The notes: a model not told the origin generated them from the letters alone. Counted from the first letter of the stretch, positions 27,093 through 35,538 are shown. The stretch is 43,693 bases of DNA from Burkholderiales bacterium (GCA_026400275.1 JAPLPK010000218.1:1-43693); one strand, 5' to 3'. Translations and numbers: made by a program.

Positions 27093-27178
27093 CACGCTCC
27101 CTACGCTGGCATGACCCAGATCAGGTGTGTGGGGTATTTCTCAGCCCGCATTGCAGCAGGCACCCCCGGTGAAGCGTG
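27093..27178 (-). promoter_or_regulatory. TPP riboswitch (THI element)
   Basis: On the minus strand the aptamer shows all conserved parts: CACGCT (P1, 27178-27173), GGGGGTGCC, GGCTGAGAAATACCCC (pyrimidine pocket), ACCTGATCTGGGTCATGCC (pyrophosphate pocket), AGCGTAGGGAGCGTG closing P1 (AGCGTG 27098-27093). It precedes thiBPQ by 51 bases. Bound TPP should lower expression of the transporter. Confidence 0.96.
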
Positions 27179-27180
27179 GG

Positions 27181-27212
27181 ATTGTAGAGTTCTCCCTGCT
27201 GGCGCTGGACAA
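27181..27212 (-). promoter_or_regulatory. Candidate promoter of thiBPQ
   Basis: TACAAT (27186-27181) is a near-consensus -10 box and TTGTCC (27212-27207) a possible -35 box, but the spacing of 20 bases is long. A start 5-7 bases past the -10 would trim up to four bases of riboswitch P1, so the real start may be elsewhere. The element lies in repeat copy A. Confidence 0.35.
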
Positions 27213-27304
27213 ACTTGTGGATAAGCCGGGAAAGCGTTTGTATATGCAGGCTAAGTCTTTGATTCATAAAGACAAAGCTTACGACGCCTAATTTTTAGGC
27301 AGAT
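27188..27304 (+). repeat. DnaA-box repeat, copy A (117 bp)
   Basis: Direct repeat of 27434-27550: the two copies are 117 bases each with 16 mismatches by hand count (about 86% identity). It contains TGTGGATAA (27216-27224), the exact complement of the DnaA box TTATCCACA, and a hairpin arm pair GTCTTT/AAAGAC. The outer hairpin stem is partly decayed in this copy. It directly abuts the thi riboswitch. Confidence 0.85.
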
Positions 27305-27433
27305 CCTAAGAAACGCTTTGTATGGCCTGCCTGGGCCCGTCTGAGAACAAAAAACCTAACCTAAAACAGCTCCGCCACGCTGTAGTCCGACAAGTTTTTT
27401 ACCGTCGCATTGCAAAAAAGCGCTGAGGCAAAA

Positions 27434-27550
27434 AGTTCTCCCTGCTGGCACTGGACAAACATGTGGATAAGTTCGGCAAGCGTTTGTATATGCAAGCTAA
27501 GTCTTTGATTTACAAAGACAAAGCTTGCAGTGCCCAAAATTTAGGCAGAT
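27434..27550 (+). repeat. DnaA-box repeat, copy B (117 bp)
   Basis: Contains TGTGGATAA (27462-27470). Its hairpin is perfect: GCAAGCT-AA-GTCTTTG (27492-27507), loop ATTTA, CAAAGAC-AA-AGCTTGC (27513-27528), two 7-bp stems round a symmetrical AA/AA internal loop. It ends 6 bases before the dedA stop codon, so it is also the dedA 3' flank. The 129 bases between the two copies hold nothing I recognise. Confidence 0.85.
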
Positions 27551-27556
27551 GGGGTA

Positions 27557-28201
27557 TCAGGCCTTGGCAGCCATGCGGCCCTTCAGGGCGCCGATCGCCA
27601 CGATGGCAGTGGGCACCAGAATCATGGCCCAGATGATCTTGTCCAGGTGCTGCTTGACCCAGGGGAAATTGCCAAAGAAGTAGCCGATGGTGACGATGCC
27701 CACCACCCACAGCACGCCGCCCAGCACGTCAAAAAATACAAACTTGGCCCGGTTCATCACCGCCACGCCCGCCACAAACGGTGCGAAGGTGCGCAGAAAC
27801 GGCATGAAGCGCGCAGCCACCAGGGTCAGGCCGCCATAGCGCTCGTAGAACCCATGGGCCTGGTTGAAGGCCTTTTTGTTGAAAAAGCGCGAGTCTTCCC
27901 ACTGAAACACTTTGGGGCCCAGATAGCGGCCAATGGCGTAATTGCTCTGGTTGCCCAAAATGGCCGCGGCCAGCAGCAGGCCGACCGACAGCGGGTAGGA
28001 CATCAGCCCCACACCGCACATGGCGCCCACCACAAACAGCAGCGAGTCACCCGGCAGGAACGGCATCACGACAACGCCGGTCTCCACAAAAATGATCAGA
28101 AACAGCAGGGCGTAAACCCACATGCCGTAATTGCTTACAAAAGCCTGCAGGTGCTTGTCCACGTGCAGAATGAAGTCGAGAAGTTGCATCAGAATGTCCA
28201 T
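27557..28201 (-). CDS. dedA: DedA family membrane protein
   Basis: A 214-residue inner-membrane protein with five to six hydrophobic segments and the VTT (SNARE-associated) core: ETGVVVMPFLPGDSLLF, AAILGNQSNYAIGRYLG, and RFMPFLRTFAPFVAGVAVM with the conserved F-x3-R and G residues. DedA proteins act as lipid flippases for undecaprenyl phosphate or phospholipids and need the proton motive force. Two acidic and the arginine residues typical of active members (E in FVETG, D in PGDS, R in LRTF) are present. It is divergent from the cysteine hydrolase with 45 bases between starts. Confidence 0.92.
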   Translation of the reverse strand: MDILMQLLDFILHVDKHLQAFVSNYGMWVYALLFLIIFVETGVVVMPFLPGDSLLFVVGAMCGVGLMSYPLSVGLLLAAAILGNQSNYAIGRYLGPKVFQWEDSRFFNKKAFNQAHGFYERYGGLTLVAARFMPFLRTFAPFVAGVAVMNRAKFVFFDVLGGVLWVVGIVTIGYFFGNFPWVKQHLDKIIWAMILVPTAIVAIGALKGRMAAKA

Positions 28202-28246
28202 GGGCGCTGATTATCACCAGCATCGCAAGACAAACGGAAGACAGCC

Positions 28247-29065
28247 ATGACACGCCACACCCATCTGCTCATCATCGACCCCCAAAACGATTTTTGCGAT
28301 CTCCCCCCAGACGCTTGCGGCACCCCTGCCCTGCCGGTTACCGGCGCCCATGCCGACATGCAGCGGCTGGCAGCCTTCATCCGCGAATATGCGGCCCGGC
28401 TGACCGACATCACCGTCACACTGGACTCGCACCACAGGCTGGACATTGCCCACCCTACGTTCTGGCTGCAGGGCGACGGCAATGCCGTCGCGCCGTTTAC
28501 CACCATCACGGCCGCGGACGTGAACGCCGGCCTGTACCGGCCACGTGACCCGGCGCACCTGGGCCGCAGCCTGGCCTATCTGGACGCGCTCGAAGCGCGC
28601 GGGCGCTACACCCTGATGGTCTGGCCAGTGCACTGCGAAATCGGCACCTGGGGCCACAACGTGCACGCGGATGTGCACGCCGCCTACAACGCCTGGGAAG
28701 ACCAGTTGGGCCGCAGCGTTACCAAGCTCAGCAAGGGCAGCAACCCCTGGACCGAACACTACAGCGCGGTTATGGCCGAGGTGCCCGATGCGCAGGACGA
28801 AGCCACCGGCCTGAACCACACGCTGATGGCCGCCATGGACCAGGCCGACACCCTGCTGATTGCCGGCGAGGCCAGCAGCCACTGCGTGCGCGCCACCACC
28901 GAGCACATCGTGGACCACCTGGCGCGCCACAAACCCCAGCGCATCGTGCTGCTGACCGACTGCATGAGCCCGGTGGGCGGCTTCCAGCTGCAGCACGAAA
29001 TGTTTTTGCAGGACATGCAAAGGCGCGGACTGGAACTAGCCAGCAGCCAGGACTTATGGCTGTAG
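28247..29065 (+). CDS. Isochorismatase-family cysteine hydrolase
   Basis: A 272-residue cytosolic hydrolase. Triad: Asp near residue 11 (LIIDPQNDF), Lys (SKGSN, near 164), Cys in GEASSHCVRATTEH (near 210). The metal-site residues (TLDSHH and PVHCE) make it closer to nicotinamidase/pyrazinamidase than to isochorismatase, but the protein is about 60 residues longer than E. coli PncA, so the substrate stays open. GGAAGACAGCC precedes ATG 28247. It lies 56 bases before mutL. Confidence 0.88.
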   Translation: MTRHTHLLIIDPQNDFCDLPPDACGTPALPVTGAHADMQRLAAFIREYAARLTDITVTLDSHHRLDIAHPTFWLQGDGNAVAPFTTITAADVNAGLYRPRDPAHLGRSLAYLDALEARGRYTLMVWPVHCEIGTWGHNVHADVHAAYNAWEDQLGRSVTKLSKGSNPWTEHYSAVMAEVPDAQDEATGLNHTLMAAMDQADTLLIAGEASSHCVRATTEHIVDHLARHKPQRIVLLTDCMSPVGGFQLQHEMFLQDMQRRGLELASSQDLWL

Positions 29066-29121
29066 TTCCACGCAAATCCGCACAGCGGCTGCGGGCCAAC
29101 CGCGCCCTCTAAAATCATCCG

Positions 29122-31071
29122 GTGAACGCCTCCATCTCCCCCCCCCTGCTGTCCCCCAGTCCCCGCCGCGTGATCCGCGAGCTGCCCGATGAACTCATCA
29201 GCCAGATCGCCGCTGGCGAAGTGGTGGAGCGCCCCGCCTCGGTGGTGCGCGAACTGGTGGACAACGCGCTGGACGCCGGGGCCACCCAGATCACGCTGCG
29301 CCTGCTGGCCGGCGGCGTGCGGCTGATTGCGGTGGAAGACGATGGCGGCGGCATCCCCATGGAAGAGCTGCCCATCGCCCTGAAGCGCCACGCCACCAGC
29401 AAGATCCGCGACCTGCACGAGCTGGAATCCGTGGGCACCATGGGTTTCCGTGGTGAGGCCCTTGCCGCTATCAACTCCATAGCTGACATGGCAATATCCT
29501 CGCGCGCCAGCGGCCAACCGAATGCATTTTTATTGGACGGCCGCAGCGGCGAACTCAAGCCCGTGGCGCGCAGCACCGGCACCACGGTGGAGGTCAAAGA
29601 GCTGTTCTTCAGCACCCCGGCCCGCCGCAAGTTTTTGAAGACCGACGCCACCGAGCTGGCCCACTGCGTGGAAGCCGTGCGCCGCCATGCGCTGGCCCGG
29701 CCTGACGTAGGCTTTGCCATCTGGCACGAAGGCAAACTGGTCGAGCAGTGGCGCGCCTGCCCTGCCCCCCAGAACATAGCCGCGCTGACCGAACGCCTGC
29801 GCGACGTGCTGGGCGACGACTTCACCGAACGCTCGGTCGCGGTAGACCACCAGAGCTCCATGCGCGACGACGGCAGCCAGGCGGTACGCGTCTACGGCCG
29901 GGTCGGCATTCCTGATGCGGCGCGGGCCCGGCCCGACCAGCAGTTTGCTTATGTCAACGGCCGCTTTGTGCGCGACAAGGTCATCACCCACGCCGCCCGC
30001 AGCGCCTATGAAGACGTGCTGCACGGACAGCGCCAGCCGGTATATGCGCTGTATGTGGAGATCGACCCGACCCGGGTGGACGTGAACGTGCACCCCACCA
30101 AGATCGAGGTGCGCTTTCGCGACAGCCGCGAAGTTCACCAGGCCGTGCGCCGCGCCGTGGACGCAGCCCTGGCAGCACCCCGCGCAGCCGCTGCCGCAGT
30201 AGCCGCCGCAGCGAACGCCACGGCACCCACCATCATCCTGCCGGAAGAACTTATACAAAACAAGGCTCCAGCGCATGTATTACCTGCGCAAGCAGCTATC
30301 TATTTCGCAGCACCCACACCGCACAAGGTGTCGGACTTCGAAGCCCTGTGGCCGGTAAGCGCCACGGTTGCGGTGCCCGCGCCCAGCCCTGCCGCCTATG
30401 CACCGGCCACTACGACGTCCGCAGTCCCGTTCGCTGTAGCCAGCCCCCCATCCGCCCAGCCTGACCAGCCCAGCGAGGCCTGGCCCCTTGGCCGCGCCAT
30501 CGCCCAGCTGCAAGGCATCTACATCCTGGCCGAAAACAGCCAGGGCCTGATAGTGGTGGACATGCACGCGGCGCACGAACGAATCGTCTACGAGCGGCTC
30601 AAGGCACAGTTGGCGAACACGGAGCACGCACGCATCAGCAGCCAGCCACTGCTGATCCCGGTCACCTTCGCCGCCACGCCGCAAGAAGTCGCCACCGCCG
30701 AAGCCCATGTGGATACGCTAGCCACATTGGGCCTGGAGATCAGCCCGTTCTCGCCCAAGACCCTGGCCGTGCGCGCCGTGCCCACCAGCCTGGTGCAGGG
30801 CGACGCAACCGAACTGGCACGTGGCGTGCTTTCCGAGCTGGCACAACATGAAGCCAGCACCGTGATCCAACGCGCGCACAACGAACTGCTGGGCACCATG
30901 GCCTGCCACGGCGCCGTGCGTGCCAACCGCCGCCTGACCATTGACGAAATGAACGCCCTGCTGCGCCAGATGGAAACCACCGAGCGCTCCGACCAGTGCA
31001 ACCATGGCCGCCCCACCTGGCGGCAGATCACGGTGAAAGAACTCGATGCCTTATTCATGCGCGGCCGCTAG
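29122..31071 (+). CDS. mutL: DNA mismatch repair endonuclease MutL
   Basis: A 649-residue protein. N-terminal GHKL ATPase motifs: SQIAAGEVVERPASVVRELV, DAGAT, DDGGGI, TMGFRGEAL, GTTVEVKELFFSTPAR. C-terminal nuclease motifs: DMHAAHERIVYE near residue 480 (the DQHA-x2-E-x4-E site with Gln replaced by Met), ACHGAVRA near 594 and CNHGRPT near 626, so it is the endonuclease type expected in bacteria without MutH. GTG 29122 is the only suitable start. The linker between halves (about residues 350-455) is Ala/Pro-rich and carries a family R repeat at residues 378-396 read in frame. The small secreted-protein gene starts inside its 3' end. Confidence 0.96.
   Translation: MNASISPPLLSPSPRRVIRELPDELISQIAAGEVVERPASVVRELVDNALDAGATQITLRLLAGGVRLIAVEDDGGGIPMEELPIALKRHATSKIRDLHELESVGTMGFRGEALAAINSIADMAISSRASGQPNAFLLDGRSGELKPVARSTGTTVEVKELFFSTPARRKFLKTDATELAHCVEAVRRHALARPDVGFAIWHEGKLVEQWRACPAPQNIAALTERLRDVLGDDFTERSVAVDHQSSMRDDGSQAVRVYGRVGIPDAARARPDQQFAYVNGRFVRDKVITHAARSAYEDVLHGQRQPVYALYVEIDPTRVDVNVHPTKIEVRFRDSREVHQAVRRAVDAALAAPRAAAAAVAAAANATAPTIILPEELIQNKAPAHVLPAQAAIYFAAPTPHKVSDFEALWPVSATVAVPAPSPAAYAPATTTSAVPFAVASPPSAQPDQPSEAWPLGRAIAQLQGIYILAENSQGLIVVDMHAAHERIVYERLKAQLANTEHARISSQPLLIPVTFAATPQEVATAEAHVDTLATLGLEISPFSPKTLAVRAVPTSLVQGDATELARGVLSELAQHEASTVIQRAHNELLGTMACHGAVRANRRLTIDEMNALLRQMETTERSDQCNHGRPTWRQITVKELDALFMRGR
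30254..30311. repeat. Family R repeat copy inside mutL linker
   Basis: TACAAAACAAGGCTCCAGCG, CATGTATTACC, TGCGCAAGCAGCTATCTATTT. It translates in frame as part of the MutL linker (IQNKAPAHVLPAQAAIYF). Confidence 0.8.
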
Positions 31072-31456
31072 ATTGAAACCTGTTTTGGCTGTGCTCGCCC
31101 TCAGCTCTGGCTTGGCATATGCCGAAGCTGTTGACTGCTACGTCAACTATGGTGGCGAAACACAGCTCATCCGCGCCATGCCCACCGCAGCACCGTATGA
31201 GGTCGCCCCCACTGCGATCGGCTCACTTTTCTTGTTCCGTGTGGTGTTCCAACGCACGCCACCGGGCTTGGGCGCGATCAAGGTCTACACCTATGTAGAC
31301 CGCGACCCTCCCCAGGGCGTCGCCCTAGTGCACCAGGCCGAATACTTGTATCCACCGCTACCGTCGCACGGCCCATATGGCTTCACCGGCCTGCAACGCG
31401 TCTACGAGCCGTTGCGCGACGGCGAGCTGCAATACTGGTGTGCCTGGAAAAAATAA
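31046..31456 (+). CDS. Small secreted protein of unknown function
   Basis: A 136-residue product starting at ATG 31046 inside the mutL 3' end (26-base overlap, other frame). Residues 1-26 form a signal peptide (LKPVLAVLALSSGLAYA, cut near AYA-EA); TTG 31073 would also give one. The mature part has two cysteines (VDCYVNYGG, YWCAWKK), which could form a disulfide, and looks beta-rich (IKVYTYVDRDPPQGVAL). Family not recognised. It is followed without gap by the CapA-like gene, so the two may share a transcript with mutL. Confidence 0.72.
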   Translation: MPYSCAAARLKPVLAVLALSSGLAYAEAVDCYVNYGGETQLIRAMPTAAPYEVAPTAIGSLFLFRVVFQRTPPGLGAIKVYTYVDRDPPQGVALVHQAEYLYPPLPSHGPYGFTGLQRVYEPLRDGELQYWCAWKK

Positions 31457-32418
31457 TGAAGAAACGGCTGCTCACCACCCTGCTGCTGTGCGCCAGCCTG
31501 CTCAGCCACGCCCAATCCACGGTGGAGTTGCTGTTTGGCGGCGATGTCATGCTGGACGATGGCCCTGGCCGCCTGATTGCTGCAGGTGGCGACCCGCTGG
31601 CGCCGATTGCGTCCATCTTGCAGGCGGCCGACGTGGCCATAGGCAACCTGGAAACATCCATCGCCAGCGGCGGTACGGCGCTGGACAACAAGATCTTCAC
31701 CTTCCGCGCCAAGCCGAACACGGTGGAGGTGCTCAAAGGCCGCTTCCATGCCATGTCCGTCGCCAACAACCACAGCGGCGACTTTGGCCGCGACGCCTTC
31801 ATGGAAACGCTGGGCCACCTGCACGATGCCGGTATTGCCACCTTTGGAGGTGGCGCCAATCTGCGTGAAGCGCACGCACCGTACTGGATCGAAAAAAATG
31901 GCCTGCGCATCGCCTTGCTGGGCTACAACGAGTTCAAGCCCCGCTCTTTCGAAGCCGGCGCCACCTGGCCTGGCATCGCCTGGAGCGAAGACAGCATGGT
32001 CGTCGCCGACATCCGCGCTGCCAAGGCCGCAGGAGCCGACGTGGTCATCCCATTTATGCACTGGGGCTGGGAGCACGAACCCGGACCCAACCAGCGCCAA
32101 CGTGCACTGGCCAAGCTGATGGTCCAGGCCGGTGCCGATGCCGTCGTGGGCAGCCACCCGCATGTGACGCAGGGCGCCGACGTGGTGCTAGGCAAGCCCG
32201 TGATCTGGAGCCTGGGCAATCTGGTGTTTGATGGCTTTACTTCGCCTGAGGCGCGGCTGGGCTGGTTGCTGCGCCTGACGGCGGACAAGCACGGCATCCG
32301 CAACTGGAGCACCGTCGCCGTGCGCATGGACGCCGACGGCACGCCCACGCCCGACCTGCATACCGCCAGCCCGTGCGGCCTGCGAGGCAGCAGTGCGGTC
32401 GCGAATTGCCCGCCTTGA
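31456..32418 (+). CDS. CapA-family (PgsA-like) exported protein
   Basis: A 320-residue protein with signal peptide (KKRLLTTLLLCASLLSHAQS). CapA/PgsA-like metallophosphatase fold: LFGGDVMLDD, IGNLETSIA, SVANNHSGDFG, ADVVIPFMHWGWEHEP, ADAVVGSHPHVTQG, SLGNLVFDG. The His/Asp/Asn residues of this fold are in place. Family members take part in poly-gamma-glutamate capsule synthesis, but many lie outside such operons and their activity is undefined; no capB/capC-like gene is here. ATG 31456 shares one base with the upstream TAA; the frame extends upstream to 31438. Confidence 0.88.
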   Translation: MKKRLLTTLLLCASLLSHAQSTVELLFGGDVMLDDGPGRLIAAGGDPLAPIASILQAADVAIGNLETSIASGGTALDNKIFTFRAKPNTVEVLKGRFHAMSVANNHSGDFGRDAFMETLGHLHDAGIATFGGGANLREAHAPYWIEKNGLRIALLGYNEFKPRSFEAGATWPGIAWSEDSMVVADIRAAKAAGADVVIPFMHWGWEHEPGPNQRQRALAKLMVQAGADAVVGSHPHVTQGADVVLGKPVIWSLGNLVFDGFTSPEARLGWLLRLTADKHGIRNWSTVAVRMDADGTPTPDLHTASPCGLRGSSAVANCPP

Positions 32419-32633
32419 GCACAGCGCCTGGGCTGCTGCACCGCCAATACCCACAGAATGCTGCAAATTTTTACGTATTAAATTTGGTCAAGAAATGTAA
32501 AGAGCGTATGTTTGTTTTATGCTTGCAAAAAGCACGTATTTGACCTGCGCTTTGCGCAACCGAACTACCCCGCAATGAGTCATTTGAAACGTTCTTCACC
32601 CAATATTCGCATTTTTGCCATTGCACCCTAAAA

Positions 32634-33812
32634 ATGCACATTTTGGATACCTCCGGCTCCTCTGCAGAATTCACCATTGAACGGGCAAACAAGCACTCGT
32701 CGGACCCAGATTTTTTAAATACCTGGAACGATTTACTGAGTGGCAGCCAAAGCCCGGAAGCGATATTCCAGACGCCTGAATATTTCGAATTCATTTCTCT
32801 GCTGCCCAACAAGTACAACACCCAGGAGCTGGTGGTCATAAAAAGCCTGGTGCAGCAAAAGATAATCGGCATTGTGCCGCTGCGCACCGGTCGCCGCACA
32901 TTTGAGTTGCAAGTAGGCAATAAAATCTTTGGCCGCCTTCGCATGAAAACCATTGCCCTGCTGGGCAGTATTCCATTGGCTGCATCCAACCCGGCCATCT
33001 GGAATGCATTGGTCGACTTTCTATTTGAAAGCTTCCCCAACAAAGACACAATTGCCATGCAATCTTTGCCGATAGAAAGCGATTTCTATCGGCACCTCAC
33101 CTTGTCGCAAGACATCCAAAGCAAATACGGCATCTATATCAAGGATGGCTGGCGTAACTGCCACACCACACCATTGCCTTCCAGCCACGAAGCGTATTTA
33201 AACCAGTTCAAGGCCAAGAAGCGCTACAACCTGAACCGGCAAATTAAGTTACTAGAAGCGCATTCGGGCGCCGTCCACATTGAGCGGATAGATTCACCCA
33301 AAAAAGTGCCCGAACTAATGTCGGGCCTTAGGCAAATAGCCAAAATTGAGTTCATCGACAATATGATGAGCGAGCGGCATTACACTGAATTGGCCCGCAA
33401 AGGCATATTGCTGTGCTACACCTTAAGCTGTGGCGGCAAGGTGTGCGCGATTGTGATGGGAATCCGGTCTAGAACCACCTTCCATATCCACAATATCATT
33501 TACGATTTAAAACTGTCGCAGTTTTCACCAGGCGCCTCGATATTGCACCTGATTACCAAGGACTTGATCGATACGTTGCGTTTATCGCTGATCGATTATG
33601 GCTACGGCAGCCCTGAACATACACAGCAGTCCAGCAATATCCCCCGCCTGCGCGGCCATGTTTTCCTATATAAGAAAACCTTAAAAAACCGTTTGCTATT
33701 TGCCGTGCACGCGGCTTTTCATGCCCTCATCAGCTTCGGGAAGATGCTGAAGGAGCGCGGCAACGCCAAAGCGCTCGGTGAACTGCAGCGCGCTGCCCAC
33801 AAATCCCAATAA
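32634..33812 (+). CDS. GNAT/BioF2-like acyltransferase, probably acquired
   Basis: A 392-residue protein resembling the Acetyltransf_6 (CelD/FemAB-like) group: KKRYNLNRQIKLLEA is the conserved basic segment of the fold, with C-terminal DLIDTLRLSLIDYGYGSPEH. Such proteins move acyl or aminoacyl groups onto surface polysaccharides, and relatives occur near exopolysaccharide genes; none is adjacent. Codon use and base composition are strikingly more AT-rich than in mutL or miaA, as is the 215-bp stretch upstream, a sign of horizontal transfer. No ribosome site is seen before ATG 32634; the next in-frame Met is about 100 residues on, so this start is likely, perhaps with a leaderless message. Confidence 0.75.
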   Translation: MHILDTSGSSAEFTIERANKHSSDPDFLNTWNDLLSGSQSPEAIFQTPEYFEFISLLPNKYNTQELVVIKSLVQQKIIGIVPLRTGRRTFELQVGNKIFGRLRMKTIALLGSIPLAASNPAIWNALVDFLFESFPNKDTIAMQSLPIESDFYRHLTLSQDIQSKYGIYIKDGWRNCHTTPLPSSHEAYLNQFKAKKRYNLNRQIKLLEAHSGAVHIERIDSPKKVPELMSGLRQIAKIEFIDNMMSERHYTELARKGILLCYTLSCGGKVCAIVMGIRSRTTFHIHNIIYDLKLSQFSPGASILHLITKDLIDTLRLSLIDYGYGSPEHTQQSSNIPRLRGHVFLYKKTLKNRLLFAVHAAFHALISFGKMLKERGNAKALGELQRAAHKSQ

Positions 33813-33911
33813 GAACCGCCAACTCCCAGAGAACACGGACGCGCGGCGGCTTTCTGGTAGCCTCGCCCGCATGTTTGCGCCCTTCCCCCTCTCCGTTTTG
33901 ACCGCGACCGA

Positions 33912-34853
33912 ATGAGCCGTTTGCCACCTTGCATTGCCCTGGCAGGCCCCACAGCCTCGGGCAAGACCGCCGCCGCGCTGGCGATTGCGCAACGCATGCC
34001 GGTAGAGATCATCAGCGTGGATTCCGCGCTGGTCTACCAGGGCATGGACATCGGCACGGCCAAGCCCACAGCCGCTGAGCTGGCGCAGGTGCCGCACCAT
34101 TTGATCAATATCCGCGACCCGCTGCAGGCTTATAGCGCGGCCGAGTTTGTGATGGATGCCGAGCGCCTGCTGGCCGACATTTCCACACGCGGCAAGCTGC
34201 CGCTGCTGGTGGGCGGCACCATGCTGTACTTCAAAGCGCTGTTTGATGGCATAGACCCCATGCCCACCGCCAACCCCGCCATCCGCGCCGAACTGGAGGC
34301 CGAAGCCGCCGCCCAGGGCTGGCCAGCACTTCACGCCCAGCTGGCCATGGTGGACCCGACCACCGCCGCCCGGCTGCAGCCGCTGGACGGCCAACGCATA
34401 CAGCGCGCGCTGGAGGTATACCGCATCTCCGGCCAGCCTTTGTCCAGCTTCCATGCTACAAAAAACGCAGCTGCCAGCGCAGATAGAACCTGCGCTACAA
34501 CCCTTATTTCTTTAGAACCTCTGGACCGCGCCTGGCTGCATGCGCGCATCGCGCTGCGCTTTGAGCAGATGCTGGCCGGCGGCTTCATGGACGAAGTGCA
34601 AACCCTGCGCGCGCGCGGTGACCTGCACCTGGACCTGCCCAGCATGCGCTGCGTGGGCTACCGCCAGGCCTGGGAGGCCTTGGACGGACTCTGGCCCATG
34701 GCCGAGCTGCGCGACAAAGGCGTGTTCGCCACGCGCCAGTTGGCCAAACGGCAGATCACCTGGCTGCGCTCCATGCCCCAACGCCGCATCGTGGCCTGCG
34801 AGGCGCCAGACGCTTTGCAGCAGGTACTTAACATCGTGGAGCAAGCTGTATGA
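33912..34853 (+). CDS. miaA: tRNA dimethylallyltransferase MiaA
   Basis: A 313-residue cytosolic enzyme that puts a dimethylallyl group on A37 of tRNAs reading UNN codons. Visible motifs: P-loop GPTASGKT (residues 12-19), [58 protein letters not shown] and the C-terminal [11 protein letters not shown] plus [14 protein letters not shown]. Residues 181-201 (between GQPLSSFH and LISLEPLDR) are encoded by a family R repeat in frame, in a region that varies among homologues. The stop overlaps the ABC ATPase start as ATGA. In E. coli miaA follows mutL directly; here three unrelated genes separate them. Confidence 0.95.
   Translation: MSRLPPCIALAGPTASGKTAAALAIAQRMPVEIISVDSALVYQGMDIGTAKPTAAELAQVPHHLINIRDPLQAYSAAEFVMDAERLLADISTRGKLPLLVGGTMLYFKALFDGIDPMPTANPAIRAELEAEAAAQGWPALHAQLAMVDPTTAARLQPLDGQRIQRALEVYRISGQPLSSFHATKNAAASADRTCATTLISLEPLDRAWLHARIALRFEQMLAGGFMDEVQTLRARGDLHLDLPSMRCVGYRQAWEALDGLWPMAELRDKGVFATRQLAKRQITWLRSMPQRRIVACEAPDALQQVLNIVEQAV
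34454..34514. repeat. Family R repeat copy inside miaA
   Basis: TGCTACAAAAAACGCAGC, TGCCAGCGCAGATAGAACC, TGCGCTACAACCCTTATTT. It is closest to the copy at 7398-7453. Orientation is opposite to the mutL copy. Confidence 0.8.
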
Positions 34854-35497
34854 GCCTGGTCATTGATGGCCTGAGCAAGCGCTATGGCGACAGCACGGTC
34901 TTCGCCAATGTGTCACTGCACGTGGCGCCGGGCGAGTTTGTCGCCATCGTCGGCGAATCGGGCGTGGGCAAATCCACGCTGCTGAACTGCATGGCCGGGC
35001 TGGACAGCTGGGACAGCGGCTCGGTGCATATCGCCGGCACCGACCTGGGCACGTTGGACAACGACCAGCGCGCCCTGTTGCGGCGCCGGCAGGTGGGCTT
35101 TGTGTTCCAGGCCTTCCACGTGCTGCCGCACCTGGACGTGGCGCAAAACGTGGCCCTGCCGCTGATGCTGCTGGGCCAAAACGATGCGGCGCGGGTGGAG
35201 AGCTTGCTGGAAGCCGTGGGCCTGGGCGGCCTGGGCGCGCGGCTGCCGCAGCAGCTCAGCGGGGGCCAGTTGCAGCGCGTGGCGATAGCACGCGCCCTGG
35301 TGCACCGCCCGGCCCTGCTGCTCGCCGACGAGCCCACCGGCAACCTGGACCCGACCACCGCCGCCAAGGTGATGGATGCGCTGCTGGCGCAGACCCGGGC
35401 CCAGGGTGCCTCCCTGGTGCTGGTCACCCACTCGACATCGGCGGCAGCCCGGGCCGACCGCGTGCTGCATCTGCGGGCCGACGGCATATCTGAATAG
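34850..35497 (+). CDS. LolD/YbbA-type ABC transporter ATPase
   Basis: A 215-residue ATPase: Walker [11 protein letters not shown]-loop [13 protein letters not shown], signature [15 protein letters not shown], Walker [12 protein letters not shown] and [20 protein letters not shown] is the hallmark of the LolD/MacB/FtsE-like class that works with FtsX-like permeases. The only such permease in the window is at 41734, 6.2 kb downstream on the same strand, and is its likely partner. It overlaps miaA by four bases (ATGA). Confidence 0.9.
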   Translation: MSLVIDGLSKRYGDSTVFANVSLHVAPGEFVAIVGESGVGKSTLLNCMAGLDSWDSGSVHIAGTDLGTLDNDQRALLRRRQVGFVFQAFHVLPHLDVAQNVALPLMLLGQNDAARVESLLEAVGLGGLGARLPQQLSGGQLQRVAIARALVHRPALLLADEPTGNLDPTTAAKVMDALLAQTRAQGASLVLVTHSTSAAARADRVLHLRADGISE

Positions 35498-35538
35498 AAA
35501 TACCTGATTAGCTACTTGCCTCAGACACACCACCACAA

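Noticed and set aside
27188-27550. DnaA-box repeats as the replication origin
   Set aside because: Only two boxes, no AT-rich unwinding region, and no dnaA, dnaN or parAB genes nearby.
27188-27550. CRISPR array
   Set aside because: Only two long, diverged repeats with one spacer-like gap and no cas genes.
29464-29510. CGCTATCAACTCCATAGCTGACATGG in mutL looks like a further family R copy
   Set aside because: It encodes the conserved ATPase segment after GFRGEAL, where length is fixed among MutL proteins, and the inner arms do not match. Resemblance is probably chance.
31456-32418. CapA-like gene as part of a poly-gamma-glutamate capsule operon
   Set aside because: No capB, capC or capD-like gene is adjacent; many CapA-family proteins occur alone.
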